Below are positions 56,389 to 64,000 of a stretch of 64,000 nt of DNA, one piece after another. A program made the translations under genes and the position numbers. The notes beneath the pieces were generated by a model that worked only from the letters and a program-made list of their open reading frames with translations, ran no database searches and was not told where the DNA came from. Source of the stretch: Neobacillus sp. PS3-34. GTDB taxonomy: Bacteria > Bacillota > Bacilli > Bacillales > Cytobacillaceae. Within the stretch, counting starts at the first letter, position 1. Each line of letters opens with the position of its first letter. The stretch is taken from assembly GCF_030915465.1 (NCBI RefSeq), contig NZ_CP133267.1, forward strand, positions 4,639,001 through 4,703,000, read 5' to 3'.

Positions 56389-57114
56389 TTATAAGCTTAC
56401 TATAATAACGTTAAGTACCCCTGTGATGTCGATAAAATTATGTATAATTACACTGCCAATAAAGCTCTTCGTTTTTTCATAATATATTCCGATGATGATA
56501 CCTATAATTGTCGCGTATACTACATTTAATAAGTTGATCGCAATTGGTTGTCTTCCAAGATTACCAAAATGCAAGACACCAAAAAGGATTGCGGTTATAA
56601 CCATTGCATTGGAGCATTTCCACTTAAAAAAGCGAAAGTGTGCAGGAAGAATTTGTTGAAGTGTCCGGTGTATTGCAGGTCTCATCAGCATTTCTTCACT
56701 AAACCCCACGAATATTCCTTGAAAAAATACTTGCAAGCAAATAGAAAACACTCCATTTGCGTACCATTGGGGAATCGGTTTGCCGATAACATCTAAATTC
56801 CCTAAAATTTGAAGAGGTATAAGTCATGAACAAAGGATTAGTAATGACAGTTTGTCTTTTTTATTGAACTTACCCCAACCAATATCTTTACTCTCATTTT
56901 TTCTCCTAGCACGAATCCAAATCCATGGGATTATGAGCATTGGGATGTGGCTAGAAATAGAAATTAAAGGGGAATACCATTGCGGAATAATCTTATTAGC
57001 AAAGGGAAATACAATCGTTGCTGAAACCATAGTAAAAGCAAAAATTAATAACACATTTGTTATACTTGGCTTTTTGTCTATTTGATTAGTAAGCTTTGTT
57101 TCGATTTGAGTCAA
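56389..57114 (-). pseudogene. CPBP-family intramembrane protease with an in-frame TGA
   Basis: A 241-codon CAAX-protease/bacteriocin-processing (CPBP) family membrane protein interrupted by TGA at 56824-56826 (after LSLLILCS); the same frame continues to a normal end. The catalytic motifs lie after the stop: EEMLMRP (EExxxR), LFGVLHFGN (FxxxH) and IIHNFID. TGG (Trp) would restore the frame. Unlike the other broken genes this is a substitution, not an indel, so real inactivation is plausible. Confidence 0.82.
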
Positions 57115-57347
57115 ATTTTCACCCTCCCCTCTATATTATTCTAAAGAATTACACCTTATTAATTTCGTTAAAGTTAAAAAGTTTACCTTCATCTAGCAAG
57201 CTATCCGTCTTCTTAACTAAGGAAGCAGCTAAATTTTTTAAAAACATATTTTTATTGACTTAAACATCGTACAATTAAATAAAATATGGTAATTCCAGTT
57301 AATTCGCTAATGATAATAAATTGTGCTTTAAAAAGGAGTGGGAATAG

Positions 57348-57716
57348 TTGAAATTGATTGCAGGTATCATTCTTATTTTCATGAGTGTGGTTCATATCAT
57401 ATACGGAGAAAAACAACCTATAAACGAATTAAAAAAACTGAATGCGGACAATATTTTAATCGGCTCATTTAGAACGATGTCTTTGCAGGGCGGTCTGCTT
57501 CTACTTGCAGTAGGTGTTGTCGAGATTATGGTTTATTCCGGTATCATTGCACTTTCCGGCTTCGCAGCCTTTATTCCTGTTGGCATCATTTGCCTAAACG
57601 TCCTATCCGTACTTATTGTTGCTACTGTAAAACATCAGGAATTATTTAAAGCAATCATCCCACAACTTATTATTTTTGCGATCATCATCACACTTCAATT
57701 AGTAAGCGTTATTTAA
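57348..57716 (+). CDS. small four-helix membrane protein
   Basis: A 122-residue membrane protein with four predicted helices (LIAGIILIFMSVVHIIYG at the start). TTG start with AAGGAG 9 nt upstream. I do not recognise the family beyond a general Bacillus hypothetical. Ends at a bidirectional terminator. Confidence 0.7.
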   Translation: MKLIAGIILIFMSVVHIIYGEKQPINELKKLNADNILIGSFRTMSLQGGLLLLAVGVVEIMVYSGIIALSGFAAFIPVGIICLNVLSVLIVATVKHQELFKAIIPQLIIFAIIITLQLVSVI

Positions 57717-57720
57717 CACT

Positions 57721-57765
57721 AAAAAGGTGAAGCCCCTCTCGATTGAGAAGGGCTTCACTTTTAAT
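57721..57765. terminator. bidirectional terminator
   Basis: GTGAAGCCC/GGGCTTCAC extended by TCTC/GAGA, with A- and T-runs on each side, between converging genes. Confidence 0.9.
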
Positions 57766-58009
57766 TATTTTTTAGTTTTTCTAATAGCTTGTTGGCCTGT
57801 TCACGTGCTTGTTCCGTTTCTTCCTTTAAAAGTTCAGATTTCTCAACATTTCCATTGTCACTAAATGTAATAAGCAGTATATCTCCTTCTGATACAGAAG
57901 TTCCAAGTAATTTTTTTGCTACTATTTTTTCAATGGTTTCGTCATCTCTTTGCAAAAGTACAGCCTTTTCTTCTTCAAAACGATCTACGGTGAATTTATT
58001 TGACTTCAC
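57761..58009 (-). CDS. DUF3006 protein
   Basis: An 82-residue DUF3006 protein (KFTVDRFEEEKAVLL; VSEGDILLITF). GTG start overlapping the MBL/lamin-tail gene's 3' end by 14 bp, so they are coupled. DUF3006 proteins are often paired with ComEC-like extracellular MBL hydrolases; the function is unknown. Confidence 0.85.
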   Translation of the reverse strand: MKSNKFTVDRFEEEKAVLLQRDDETIEKIVAKKLLGTSVSEGDILLITFSDNGNVEKSELLKEETEQAREQANKLLEKLKNN

Positions 58010-59475
58010 TTATCATCAAACCCTTCGCATCATACAGCCTTGCCGGGTCGCCTGCATTGTTCCAAATATTCGCAGTGGTCCACTTTAAATACGCTGGCGG
58101 CTGGTTTCTAGCTTTTGGACCGGAGGTGATATATACGGTTGCACCTTTTTTCAATACATAACCTGTTGGGAATGTATAAGTTTGGTTTCCGTTCACACTA
58201 ACTAATTTCCAGCCGGTTAACGTTATATCCTTCACATCTATATTCTTCAATGTCACGATTTCCTTCGCTAAATCAACCTTCATGATTCTAACCTTCCCTG
58301 TTTCTGTTCCATGCGGTGGTGCGGGAGAGGCCTCCAGCTGTCCACGGACTTGCGGAGACGATATATTCATTTTTTGCTACTGTAAACAGTATATTGCCGC
58401 TCGCAGCAGTAGAATACAGTTTAGAGCCAACTTGGGTTAGACGTGCAACGACTTCCTTGTGAGGGTGACCATAGCTATTATCCTTGCCATAACTTAGAAC
58501 CGTCGCCTTCGGTTTAACCTCCTGTAAAAATTCCAAGCTATTTCCCGTATTCGATCCATGGTGGGCTGCTTTAAAAATTTCTGCTTCCACATTGAATTTC
58601 GCCATCATTACCTTTTCTCGATCCGCTTCTGCATCTCCTGTTAAAAGAATGTCCATATTTCCATAAGTGAATTTTAATACAACTGATGCATCATTGCTTG
58701 TCGTTGCTCCCTCTCCACTATTTAAAACGGTAATTTTTACATTTGGATCAATATTTAGCGTCTGGCCAACCTTTGCCACGGTAAAAGGAATATTCTTCGC
58801 ATCAATCAGTCTTAAATACTCCAGATATGTTTGGGTAGTATGACCTTGTCCGCTATCCAACGCCTGTTTGACTGGGAATGCATTTAGCACATCGACTAAT
58901 CCACCAATGTGATCCGCATCTGGATGTGTCGCAACCATTAAGTCAACAGTCTTGACACCGATTTTTTTCAGATAAGCAACAACTCTGGTTCCAGCTGCCT
59001 TTTTGCCGCCGTCCACTAAAATATTTTTGCCATTCGTAAGTGTAATCAGGATACTGTCACCTTGGCCGACATCGATAAAATGGGCTTTAACAGGTACATC
59101 AGGAACACCGGAATTGATACACATGACTGCCTGCAGCTTTGTTTTGCTCGGGGTTTGATAGGTCACCCTTGAATCACGGTCTACGTAATAGCCGCCACCT
59201 ACGCTTAACATACCGGGCTTGAAAGCGTAAATACGATAAAATTCCCCAGCCTTTAACGTGCGGGAGTATATTTTATTCACTCCCACCAGCTTGAACAATG
59301 GAGTGTTTTGTTTTACCGTTAACCGTCCGATTTGCCCTGGTTTTAATTCAATTCCATCCCACCAAATCTTTTTGACACCCTTATATTGATCACAGATGCT
59401 AACCGCACTTCCGTTTGGTATAAAAATTCCGAAGAGTATTACAAAAGATAATATAAAAGCAGATATCTTTTTCAT
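57996..59475 (-). pseudogene. secreted ComEC-like MBL hydrolase with lamin-tail domain, frameshifted
   Basis: A secreted protein of about 492 residues after repair. Signal peptide from ATG 59475 (AAAGGA upstream), a short beta region, then a ComEC/Rec2-type MBL domain (FIDVGQGDS; THPDADHIGG; LLTGDA; AAHHGS; SYGKDNSYGHPH), and a C-terminal lamin-tail domain (LKNIDVKDITLTGWKL). The frame breaks at 58331-58335, beside GGCC; removing one base joins SASPWTA to EASPAPPHGTETGK. Probably a nuclease/phosphodiesterase outside the cell. Confidence 0.84.
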
Positions 59476-59563
59476 AAACACATTTCCTTTCATAGAAGCT
59501 GGTTGATAATGCCAATCTAAAAATCACAGTTTATATTTACCAAGCGGAAGGCTTTTCATGCAT

Positions 59564-59616
59564 AAAAAAAGTGACAGGCACCTCCCAGAAATCTGGGAGG
59601 CGCCTGTCACTTTTAT
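59564..59616 (-). terminator. terminator of glnK-amtB
   Basis: An 18-bp near-perfect stem beginning GTGACAGGC with a 4-nt loop, followed by seven T on the minus strand. Confidence 0.92.
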
Positions 59617-60917
59617 TCTGTCCTAACTCTTTCTTTCGGTGAAGAAACGGTGATTCCTGTTGTTTCTTCAAAGTTAAACAAGCTTGTCGGCATATCTGTG
59701 AAGCGCTCTAATTCGTTATATGCAGGAATGCCGTGATACGACATGTCGAGGCCTTCTTCTTCCTCTCGTGCGCTTGCTCTGAAACCGACCGTACGTTCAC
59801 ACACTTTTGCAATAAACGCACCTCCGAGCAAACCCCAAACGACTACAACCGACGCGCCTAATAATTGAATTAAAAATAGATGGACATTTCCGGTTGTGAA
59901 AAGACCTTCGGATTTATCAAACAATCCAACCGCGATGGTTCCAAATACACCATTGAATCCATGAACCGCAACAGCGCCTACTGGATCATCAACTTTTATA
60001 CTATCTACAAATAATGTCGCGTAAATCACGATCAACCCGCTGATTACTCCTATCGCTATGGCAGCCCATTGAGAGATATAAGCACATCCAGCTGTCACTG
60101 CCACAAGCCCGGATAATACACCATTGATTGTCATACTCGGATCCGCTGTCCCGAACTTTTTCATCGTTAGGAACAAAGCCGCTGTTCCCCCAGCTGCACC
60201 GGCAAGCATCGTATTAATCGCAATGGATGCAAGGGATGAATTGGAAGCATCCAAGGTACTTCCAGCGTTAAAAGCAAACCAGCCAAACCAAAGAATAAAC
60301 GCACCGGCTGATGCTAATGGGATATTACTCGGAGCGAATACATTGGCGCTGCCGTCTGAATTAAATCTGCCTTTCCGTGGCCCCAATAGCTTTGCCATGG
60401 CAAAAGCGGTAAAACCTCCGAGCGCATGAATCGCTGCAGAGCCTGCGAAATCCTTCATTCCGAGCTTCGCCAGCCAGCCGTGTTCGTTCCAAATCCAATG
60501 TCCAGAAAGCGGATAGATGATGATGCATATTAGCGCTGCCGTTATGACATAGGCTTTAAATTTCATCCGCTCGGCAACCGCACCGGACACAATCGAAATG
60601 CAGGCTACCGCAAATCCAATTTGGAACAATACGTAGGCTGCACTCGGCAGTTGAATCGATAGCGCAATGTTTTCGGGATGGCCAAATAAAGTGGTGCCAA
60701 TCATTCCGAACTTGTCCTTTCCGAACATGATGGCAAAACCAATCAGCCAAAAAGCCAGTGCCCCAACCGTTAAATCGACAAAAATCTTCATTATTACATT
60801 GACTGCGTTTTTAGTCCTGACAAACCCTGCTTCCAATAAACTGAATCCGCCTTCCATAAAGAGCACCATTGCCGCAGCTAATACTACCCAAATGGTATTA
60901 AGATACATGAGTTTCAT
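59613..60917 (-). CDS. amtB: ammonium transporter
   Basis: A 434-residue Amt channel with 11 helices, close to B. subtilis NrgA in length. Conserved stretches DFAGSAAIHALGGFTA and AVHGFNGVFGTIAVG carry the twin pore histidines. The C-terminal cytosolic tail is the GlnK docking site. AGGAGGA precedes the ATG; 4 bp separate it from the upstream PII gene. Expressed under nitrogen limitation via GlnR/TnrA. Confidence 0.95.
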   Translation of the reverse strand: MKLMYLNTIWVVLAAAMVLFMEGGFSLLEAGFVRTKNAVNVIMKIFVDLTVGALAFWLIGFAIMFGKDKFGMIGTTLFGHPENIALSIQLPSAAYVLFQIGFAVACISIVSGAVAERMKFKAYVITAALICIIIYPLSGHWIWNEHGWLAKLGMKDFAGSAAIHALGGFTAFAMAKLLGPRKGRFNSDGSANVFAPSNIPLASAGAFILWFGWFAFNAGSTLDASNSSLASIAINTMLAGAAGGTAALFLTMKKFGTADPSMTINGVLSGLVAVTAGCAYISQWAAIAIGVISGLIVIYATLFVDSIKVDDPVGAVAVHGFNGVFGTIAVGLFDKSEGLFTTGNVHLFLIQLLGASVVVVWGLLGGAFIAKVCERTVGFRASAREEEEGLDMSYHGIPAYNELERFTDMPTSLFNFEETTGITVSSPKERVRTE

Positions 60918-60921
60918 GATG

Positions 60922-61281
60922 TCATTCCTCCTGATTCAGTAAATCATCAATATCAAAGTCCGGCTTGCCTGTTCGAATGTTATATGCCTCCAAAATAGGA
61001 TAAACATAAATTTTGCCGTCTCCATCCTCACCAGTCTGCGCTGCCTCAAAGATCGTTTTAATCGTTGGCTCCACCATATAATCTGAGAGAATAATTTCCA
61101 ATTTAACTTTGGGGTGAAGTGTCACTTGATAATTTTTCCCGCGATAAACACCTTGTGTATCCTTCTGTTTCCCTCTACCGACTACTTGAGAGACGGTAAA
61201 ACCGCTAATTCCTATTTTTTTTAACCCTTTAATGGTCTCTGTAAGTCTTTCGGGTATGATAATCGCATCAATCTTTTTCAA
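60922..61281 (-). CDS. glnK: nitrogen regulatory PII protein
   Basis: A 119-residue PII protein (KKIDAIIIPERLTETIKG; T-loop QGVYRGKNYQVTL; ATP-site GEDGDGKIYVYPI). The TTG at 61281 fits the GAGGTGA site and the usual MKKI start better than GTG 61290. It binds AmtB and signals nitrogen state (to TnrA in B. subtilis). First gene of glnK-amtB. Confidence 0.94.
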   Translation of the reverse strand: MKKIDAIIIPERLTETIKGLKKIGISGFTVSQVVGRGKQKDTQGVYRGKNYQVTLHPKVKLEIILSDYMVEPTIKTIFEAAQTGEDGDGKIYVYPILEAYNIRTGKPDFDIDDLLNQEE

Positions 61282-61294
61282 TACACTCACCTCA

Positions 61295-61334
61295 TGTAAG
61301 GTTTTCTAACATTAATACGTTAAAGGATATAACA
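61295..61334 (-). promoter_or_regulatory. tandem GlnR/TnrA boxes upstream of glnK
   Basis: TGTAAGGTTTTCTAACA (61295-61311) is a perfect TGTNA-N7-TNACA site. A second, CGTTAAAGGATATAACA (61318-61334), has one mismatch and starts 23 bp away. Confidence 0.8.
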
Positions 61335-61437
61335 TTACTATCGGTTCGTCAAATTATTAGGTTTTCTGCAACTTCTGATGGGTGTCATTGATAACTGCTT
61401 TAAAGGATTGTTATTGATTTTATCTTCTCTTCAAATA

Positions 61438-61474
61438 GAAATAACCCTAATTCCTAAAAAGGAACTAGGGTTTA
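61438..61474 (-). terminator. terminator of the small coiled-coil gene
   Basis: A 12-bp stem AACCCTAATTCC/GGAACTAGGGTT with one mismatch and a 6-nt loop; T-rich on the minus side. Confidence 0.7.
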
Positions 61475-61536
61475 TGAATAACATTAACTTCAATTGGTCA
61501 GTGATTAAATTAACTGTACCTATCCCATTGGGGTGA

Positions 61537-61722
61537 TTATTTCAAATCAAGTGCTTGGTATGCTAACTGAAACTTTCCGCCTTCCGCCACTTCAGAATGA
61601 TACAAAGCCTTAAGGGCGAAGTTTTTCTCAAGATCGTGTTCTTTCATCAATTCTTTTAAACGACCCTGCAATTCTTTATTATCTTTAACTAGTTGTTTCA
61701 TTTGTGTTTTTATGAACTTCAT
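61537..61722 (-). CDS. small charged coiled-coil protein
   Basis: A 61-residue protein from ATG 61722 (AAAGGAG 11 nt before): lysine/glutamate-rich helix (MKFIKTQMKQLVKDNKELQG) and a short C-terminal tail. The frame extends upstream without a start site. Unknown function. Confidence 0.6.
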   Translation of the reverse strand: MKFIKTQMKQLVKDNKELQGRLKELMKEHDLEKNFALKALYHSEVAEGGKFQLAYQALDLK

Positions 61723-61885
61723 GATGGATGCAGCTCCTTTCGAACTAAGTCGATTCACCAAGTATACCATTATTCATATCGATGAACTTAAAAAACTTCT
61801 TTTAGACAAAATTATCAACGTCCAAGCTAAAAGAAAAAAGGCTCATAAATTATATCAACAATTATTTTTATGAAGAGGGATTAAC

Positions 61886-62290
61886 ATGCAAAATGATAAA
61901 AATGAAGTAAAGGCAGAAAATGATTACGACCGGATGACAAGCTTCATGTTTGGAAATAGAAGATTTAGTGATACAAAACACAAAGATGATTTCAATTCAC
62001 CCAGTGAGAAATCACAGTCCCATGAAATAACGGAAAGTAATCAGCATGGACCTTTCCATCGAAATACAGAACGAGGGAATGACTGGTTATTCGGCTTTAA
62101 CCAGAAAACCCAGCGAGGAAACCGTAATAGGAAACTCTCCCCTTACGAAAGGTTACTTGACCAGGTTGATTACGACTTACTTATGGACACGATTGATTCT
62201 GGCATGAAATCCTACCAAAGTATAAAGCCCTTATTTAGCGGTGCCTCCCCTTTTCTGCAGAAATTCACGAAAAAATTCCAGTCAAAATAA
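61886..62290 (+). CDS. hydrophilic hypothetical protein
   Basis: A 134-residue protein: a disordered Asn/Gln/Arg/Ser-rich N-terminal two-thirds and a conserved-looking C-terminal helix region (YERLLDQVDYDLLMDTIDSG). I cannot assign a family; the layout resembles small Bacillus spore-associated proteins. GAGGG precedes the ATG. Confidence 0.65.
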   Translation: MQNDKNEVKAENDYDRMTSFMFGNRRFSDTKHKDDFNSPSEKSQSHEITESNQHGPFHRNTERGNDWLFGFNQKTQRGNRNRKLSPYERLLDQVDYDLLMDTIDSGMKSYQSIKPLFSGASPFLQKFTKKFQSK

Positions 62291-62347
62291 TGGACTAAAA
62301 TTGGCTTCCTAAAGGATTTATTTATCGTTTAACCAGGGCAAATAAGA

Positions 62348-62390
62348 GGATTGATCATGCTATGTTACTAGCTTTAATCAATCCTTTTTT
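62348..62390 (+). terminator. terminator
   Basis: GGATTGAT/ATCAATCC stem, 20-nt loop and six T; ends the hydrophilic protein gene. Confidence 0.75.
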
Positions 62391-62549
62391 GTTTTGCATC
62401 TTGAGCAATAAATTTTATTAAAATTTTTTATGATTTGAGCAATGTAAAGATTATAATTAGTAGAGAATAACCTGTATTTAGTACAGTACGTTTGCCGCAT
62501 TTACCAGGGCTTCCGGAGGAAATACTTTTATAAAGGACGGTTCACATAA

Positions 62550-63407
62550 ATGCTGAATATGATGCTACTAAACTATTTCGTTAAAGCGGTAGAAAACCAG
62601 AGCCTGAATAAAGCGGCGAAGGAGCTTTATATCTCACAGCCAGCACTGACCAAGCAGCTTGCACAATTGGAAAAACAATTGAATTGTAAACTCTTTTTAC
62701 GGAAACCATCAGGGATAGAAATGACCGATGCCGGAAGACATCTTTACGAAAAAGCAGTTTTTCTGTTAGGCCAATTGAATTCACTGGAAAAGGGTATGGA
62801 AAAATACGCTGAAAAACGCAGTATTAGAATTGGTGCTACCCCAAGTATCGCCTCCAACTATGTACCAACCATCCTAACTAAATTTGAACTTCATGGATTT
62901 GAAGTGAGTCTTGTCACCCGCGATACGACCGCTCAGCTGCTGCAAATGCTAAGTGAAGAAGAGATCGACATCGGCTTTATTCAAGACTTGGACAATTTCA
63001 ATTTTGACCTACCCTTCCAGAATCTATTTAATGAACCATATGTTGCACTATTGCCAAAGGATCACCATTTAGCTAAATTGATTGAAATACCATTTGAAGA
63101 ACTCATTCAGAATAGGATGATTCTTAATAGCGACCCTTGTGATATTCGAGCTTCTTTTCGGGCTGTTTGCAATGCCCTTGGCAAGCATCCCGATAACTGG
63201 GTCGATCTCGAAATGAATGATTCGATCCAAACCTTTGTTTTGCAAAACTATGGAGTTTCGATTGTACCTGAAATGACGGTAAGTCATTTATTTCATCCTT
63301 TATTAGTTTCGAGGCCAATAATTTCCCCTTTTCCGTTTTACAGAACAATCGGTATGGCGATACGGTCAGAGCAAGATAAGGAACTGTTCGATTTGATAAA
63401 AAGTTAA
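62550..63407 (+). CDS. LysR-family transcriptional regulator
   Basis: A 285-residue LysR regulator: HTH (SLNKAAKELYISQPALTKQL; about 18-37) and a type-2 periplasmic-binding-like effector domain. ATG with AAGGACGG upstream. The converging oxidoreductase gene downstream is not divergent, so it may not be the target. Effector unknown. Confidence 0.9.
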   Translation: MLNMMLLNYFVKAVENQSLNKAAKELYISQPALTKQLAQLEKQLNCKLFLRKPSGIEMTDAGRHLYEKAVFLLGQLNSLEKGMEKYAEKRSIRIGATPSIASNYVPTILTKFELHGFEVSLVTRDTTAQLLQMLSEEEIDIGFIQDLDNFNFDLPFQNLFNEPYVALLPKDHHLAKLIEIPFEELIQNRMILNSDPCDIRASFRAVCNALGKHPDNWVDLEMNDSIQTFVLQNYGVSIVPEMTVSHLFHPLLVSRPIISPFPFYRTIGMAIRSEQDKELFDLIKS

Positions 63408-63450
63408 CCGATTAGCGCCTATTTTCAAAACTGTTTCAAATTATTAATAA

Positions 63451-63490
63451 AAATAACGGAGCCATAATTTTTAGTATGGTTCCGTTATTT
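63451..63490. terminator. bidirectional terminator
   Basis: AATAACGGA-g-CCATA/TATGG-t-TCCGTTATT between converging LysR and oxidoreductase genes. Confidence 0.85.
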
Positions 63491-63526
63491 GCGATGTGAT
63501 CTACGAGGCAACATTTAGTCAATATT

Positions 63527-64000
63527 TTAACTCCTAATTTTTGAACCTAACCTCACAAGTTGCTTGCCAATATTTTTGCCATGGAATAAATCGATCAACG
63601 CTTTTGGAGCGCTATCAAGCCCATCCGAAATGGTTTCTGTGTATTTAATTCTACCTTCTAAAATCCATTGAGCAATTTCAGACCTCGCCGCTTCACTTCG
63701 TTGTGGATCAAGGCCAGAAATAAGATATCCTTGCATGATTGCTCTATTTTTCGTGATCCGTCCGAAAATCTTCGGATCTATATAGGGGGTTTCTCCGTTA
63801 TACTGCGAGATTTGGCCACACAACACAATCCTTGCGAAAGGATTGATCAGCTTTGTAATGTTATTTATCCATTCATTTCCGACATTATCAAAATAAATAT
63901 CGATCCCATCCGGGCACAATTTCCGGAGTTCTCCCTCTATATCCTCTTCCGTCTTATAATTAATTGCGCCATCGAAACCCAGTTCATTGACTAAATACGC
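63527..64000 (-). CDS. MDR-family NADP-dependent oxidoreductase (5' end beyond window)
   Basis: The C-terminal 157 residues of a zinc-free MDR oxidoreductase (YfmJ/curcumin-reductase type). The frame is open to the right edge (NELGFDGAINYKTEED), then DIYFDNVGNEW, GQISQYNG and the C-terminal GKNIGKQLVRLG. Reduces alkenal/one double bonds with NADPH. Start lies outside the window. Confidence 0.9.
   Translation of the reverse strand, partial: AYLVNELGFDGAINYKTEEDIEGELRKLCPDGIDIYFDNVGNEWINNITKLINPFARIVLCGQISQYNGETPYIDPKIFGRITKNRAIMQGYLISGLDPQRSEAARSEIAQWILEGRIKYTETISDGLDSAPKALIDLFHGKNIGKQLVRLGSKIRS

Noticed and set aside
50004..59475. Treating the LacI, hydratase and MBL genes as truly dead
   Set aside because: Each half keeps full family motifs and one base restores the frame; the pattern with GGCC and homopolymers points to read error.

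Overview
The window looks like a chromosome segment of a low-GC, spore-forming Bacillaceae (Bacillus/Neobacillus-like). The signs are strong AGGAGG-type ribosome-binding sites, many TTG starts, a B. subtilis-style gene repertoire (NanE, YesM/YesN, YesL, NrgA/NrgB, CrcB pair, DUF3231, DUF4855, CGNR), CcpA-type cre sites, GlnR/TnrA boxes and an MhqR-like box. I see no rRNA, tRNA, CRISPR array, prophage or insertion sequence.

Region 1 (1-20.4 kb), almost entirely minus strand, is a carbohydrate locus. Read in the direction of transcription it runs: nanE (ManNAc-6-P epimerase), a ROK kinase (probably nanK), a Gfo/Idh/MocA oxidoreductase, an RpiR/SIS regulator, a YesM/YesN-type two-component system, a secreted DUF4855 protein with a discoidin-like N-terminus, a GNAT enzyme, a PhnP-like metallo-hydrolase, a second Gfo/Idh/MocA enzyme, a LplB/LplC/LplA-type ABC importer and a YesL-like membrane protein. 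Beyond it lie one plus-strand TIM-barrel isomerase and a tightly coupled TIM-barrel/Gfo/Gfo operon that runs off the left edge. Two promoters in this locus share an 18-bp motif plus aligned downstream positions, a likely operator for the adjacent AraC-type regulator. cre sites suggest glucose repression.

Region 2 (20.4-46 kb) is a mosaic of single genes: an MFS exporter divergent from a CGNR regulator, several GNATs, a CuA-type lipoprotein, an acyltransferase, a dCACHE-like/GGDEF cyclase, a crcB pair under a fluoride riboswitch, DUF3231, an FAD oxidoreductase, Lrp and DeoR regulators, an Ntn hydrolase, an MhqR-box-controlled ring-cleaving dioxygenase, and an M24 protein that lacks metal ligands. 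It also holds a 191-bp Bacillaceae-type repeat with terminal inverted repeats and a 4-copy, 52-bp tandem repeat with co-varying hairpins.

Region 3 (46-64 kb): a LacI-fucP-DUF4432-ribokinase sugar operon with three operator-like repeats; an acyl-CoA ligase/enoyl-CoA hydratase pair; a GST-like reductase with a GNAT; a ferritin-like coat-type protein; a CPBP protease broken by a stop; an extracellular ComEC-like MBL/lamin-tail protein with DUF3006; the glnK-amtB ammonium operon with tandem GlnR/TnrA boxes; a LysR regulator; and a partial MDR oxidoreductase.

Quality warning: nine genes carry ten apparent single-base indels. Six of the ten lie at or within about 3 nt of a GGCC tetranucleotide, and the rest are mostly in short homopolymers. 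This pattern looks like systematic read error, perhaps at a methylated GGCC motif, rather than gene decay. I label these genes as pseudogenes but expect most to be intact in the cell.
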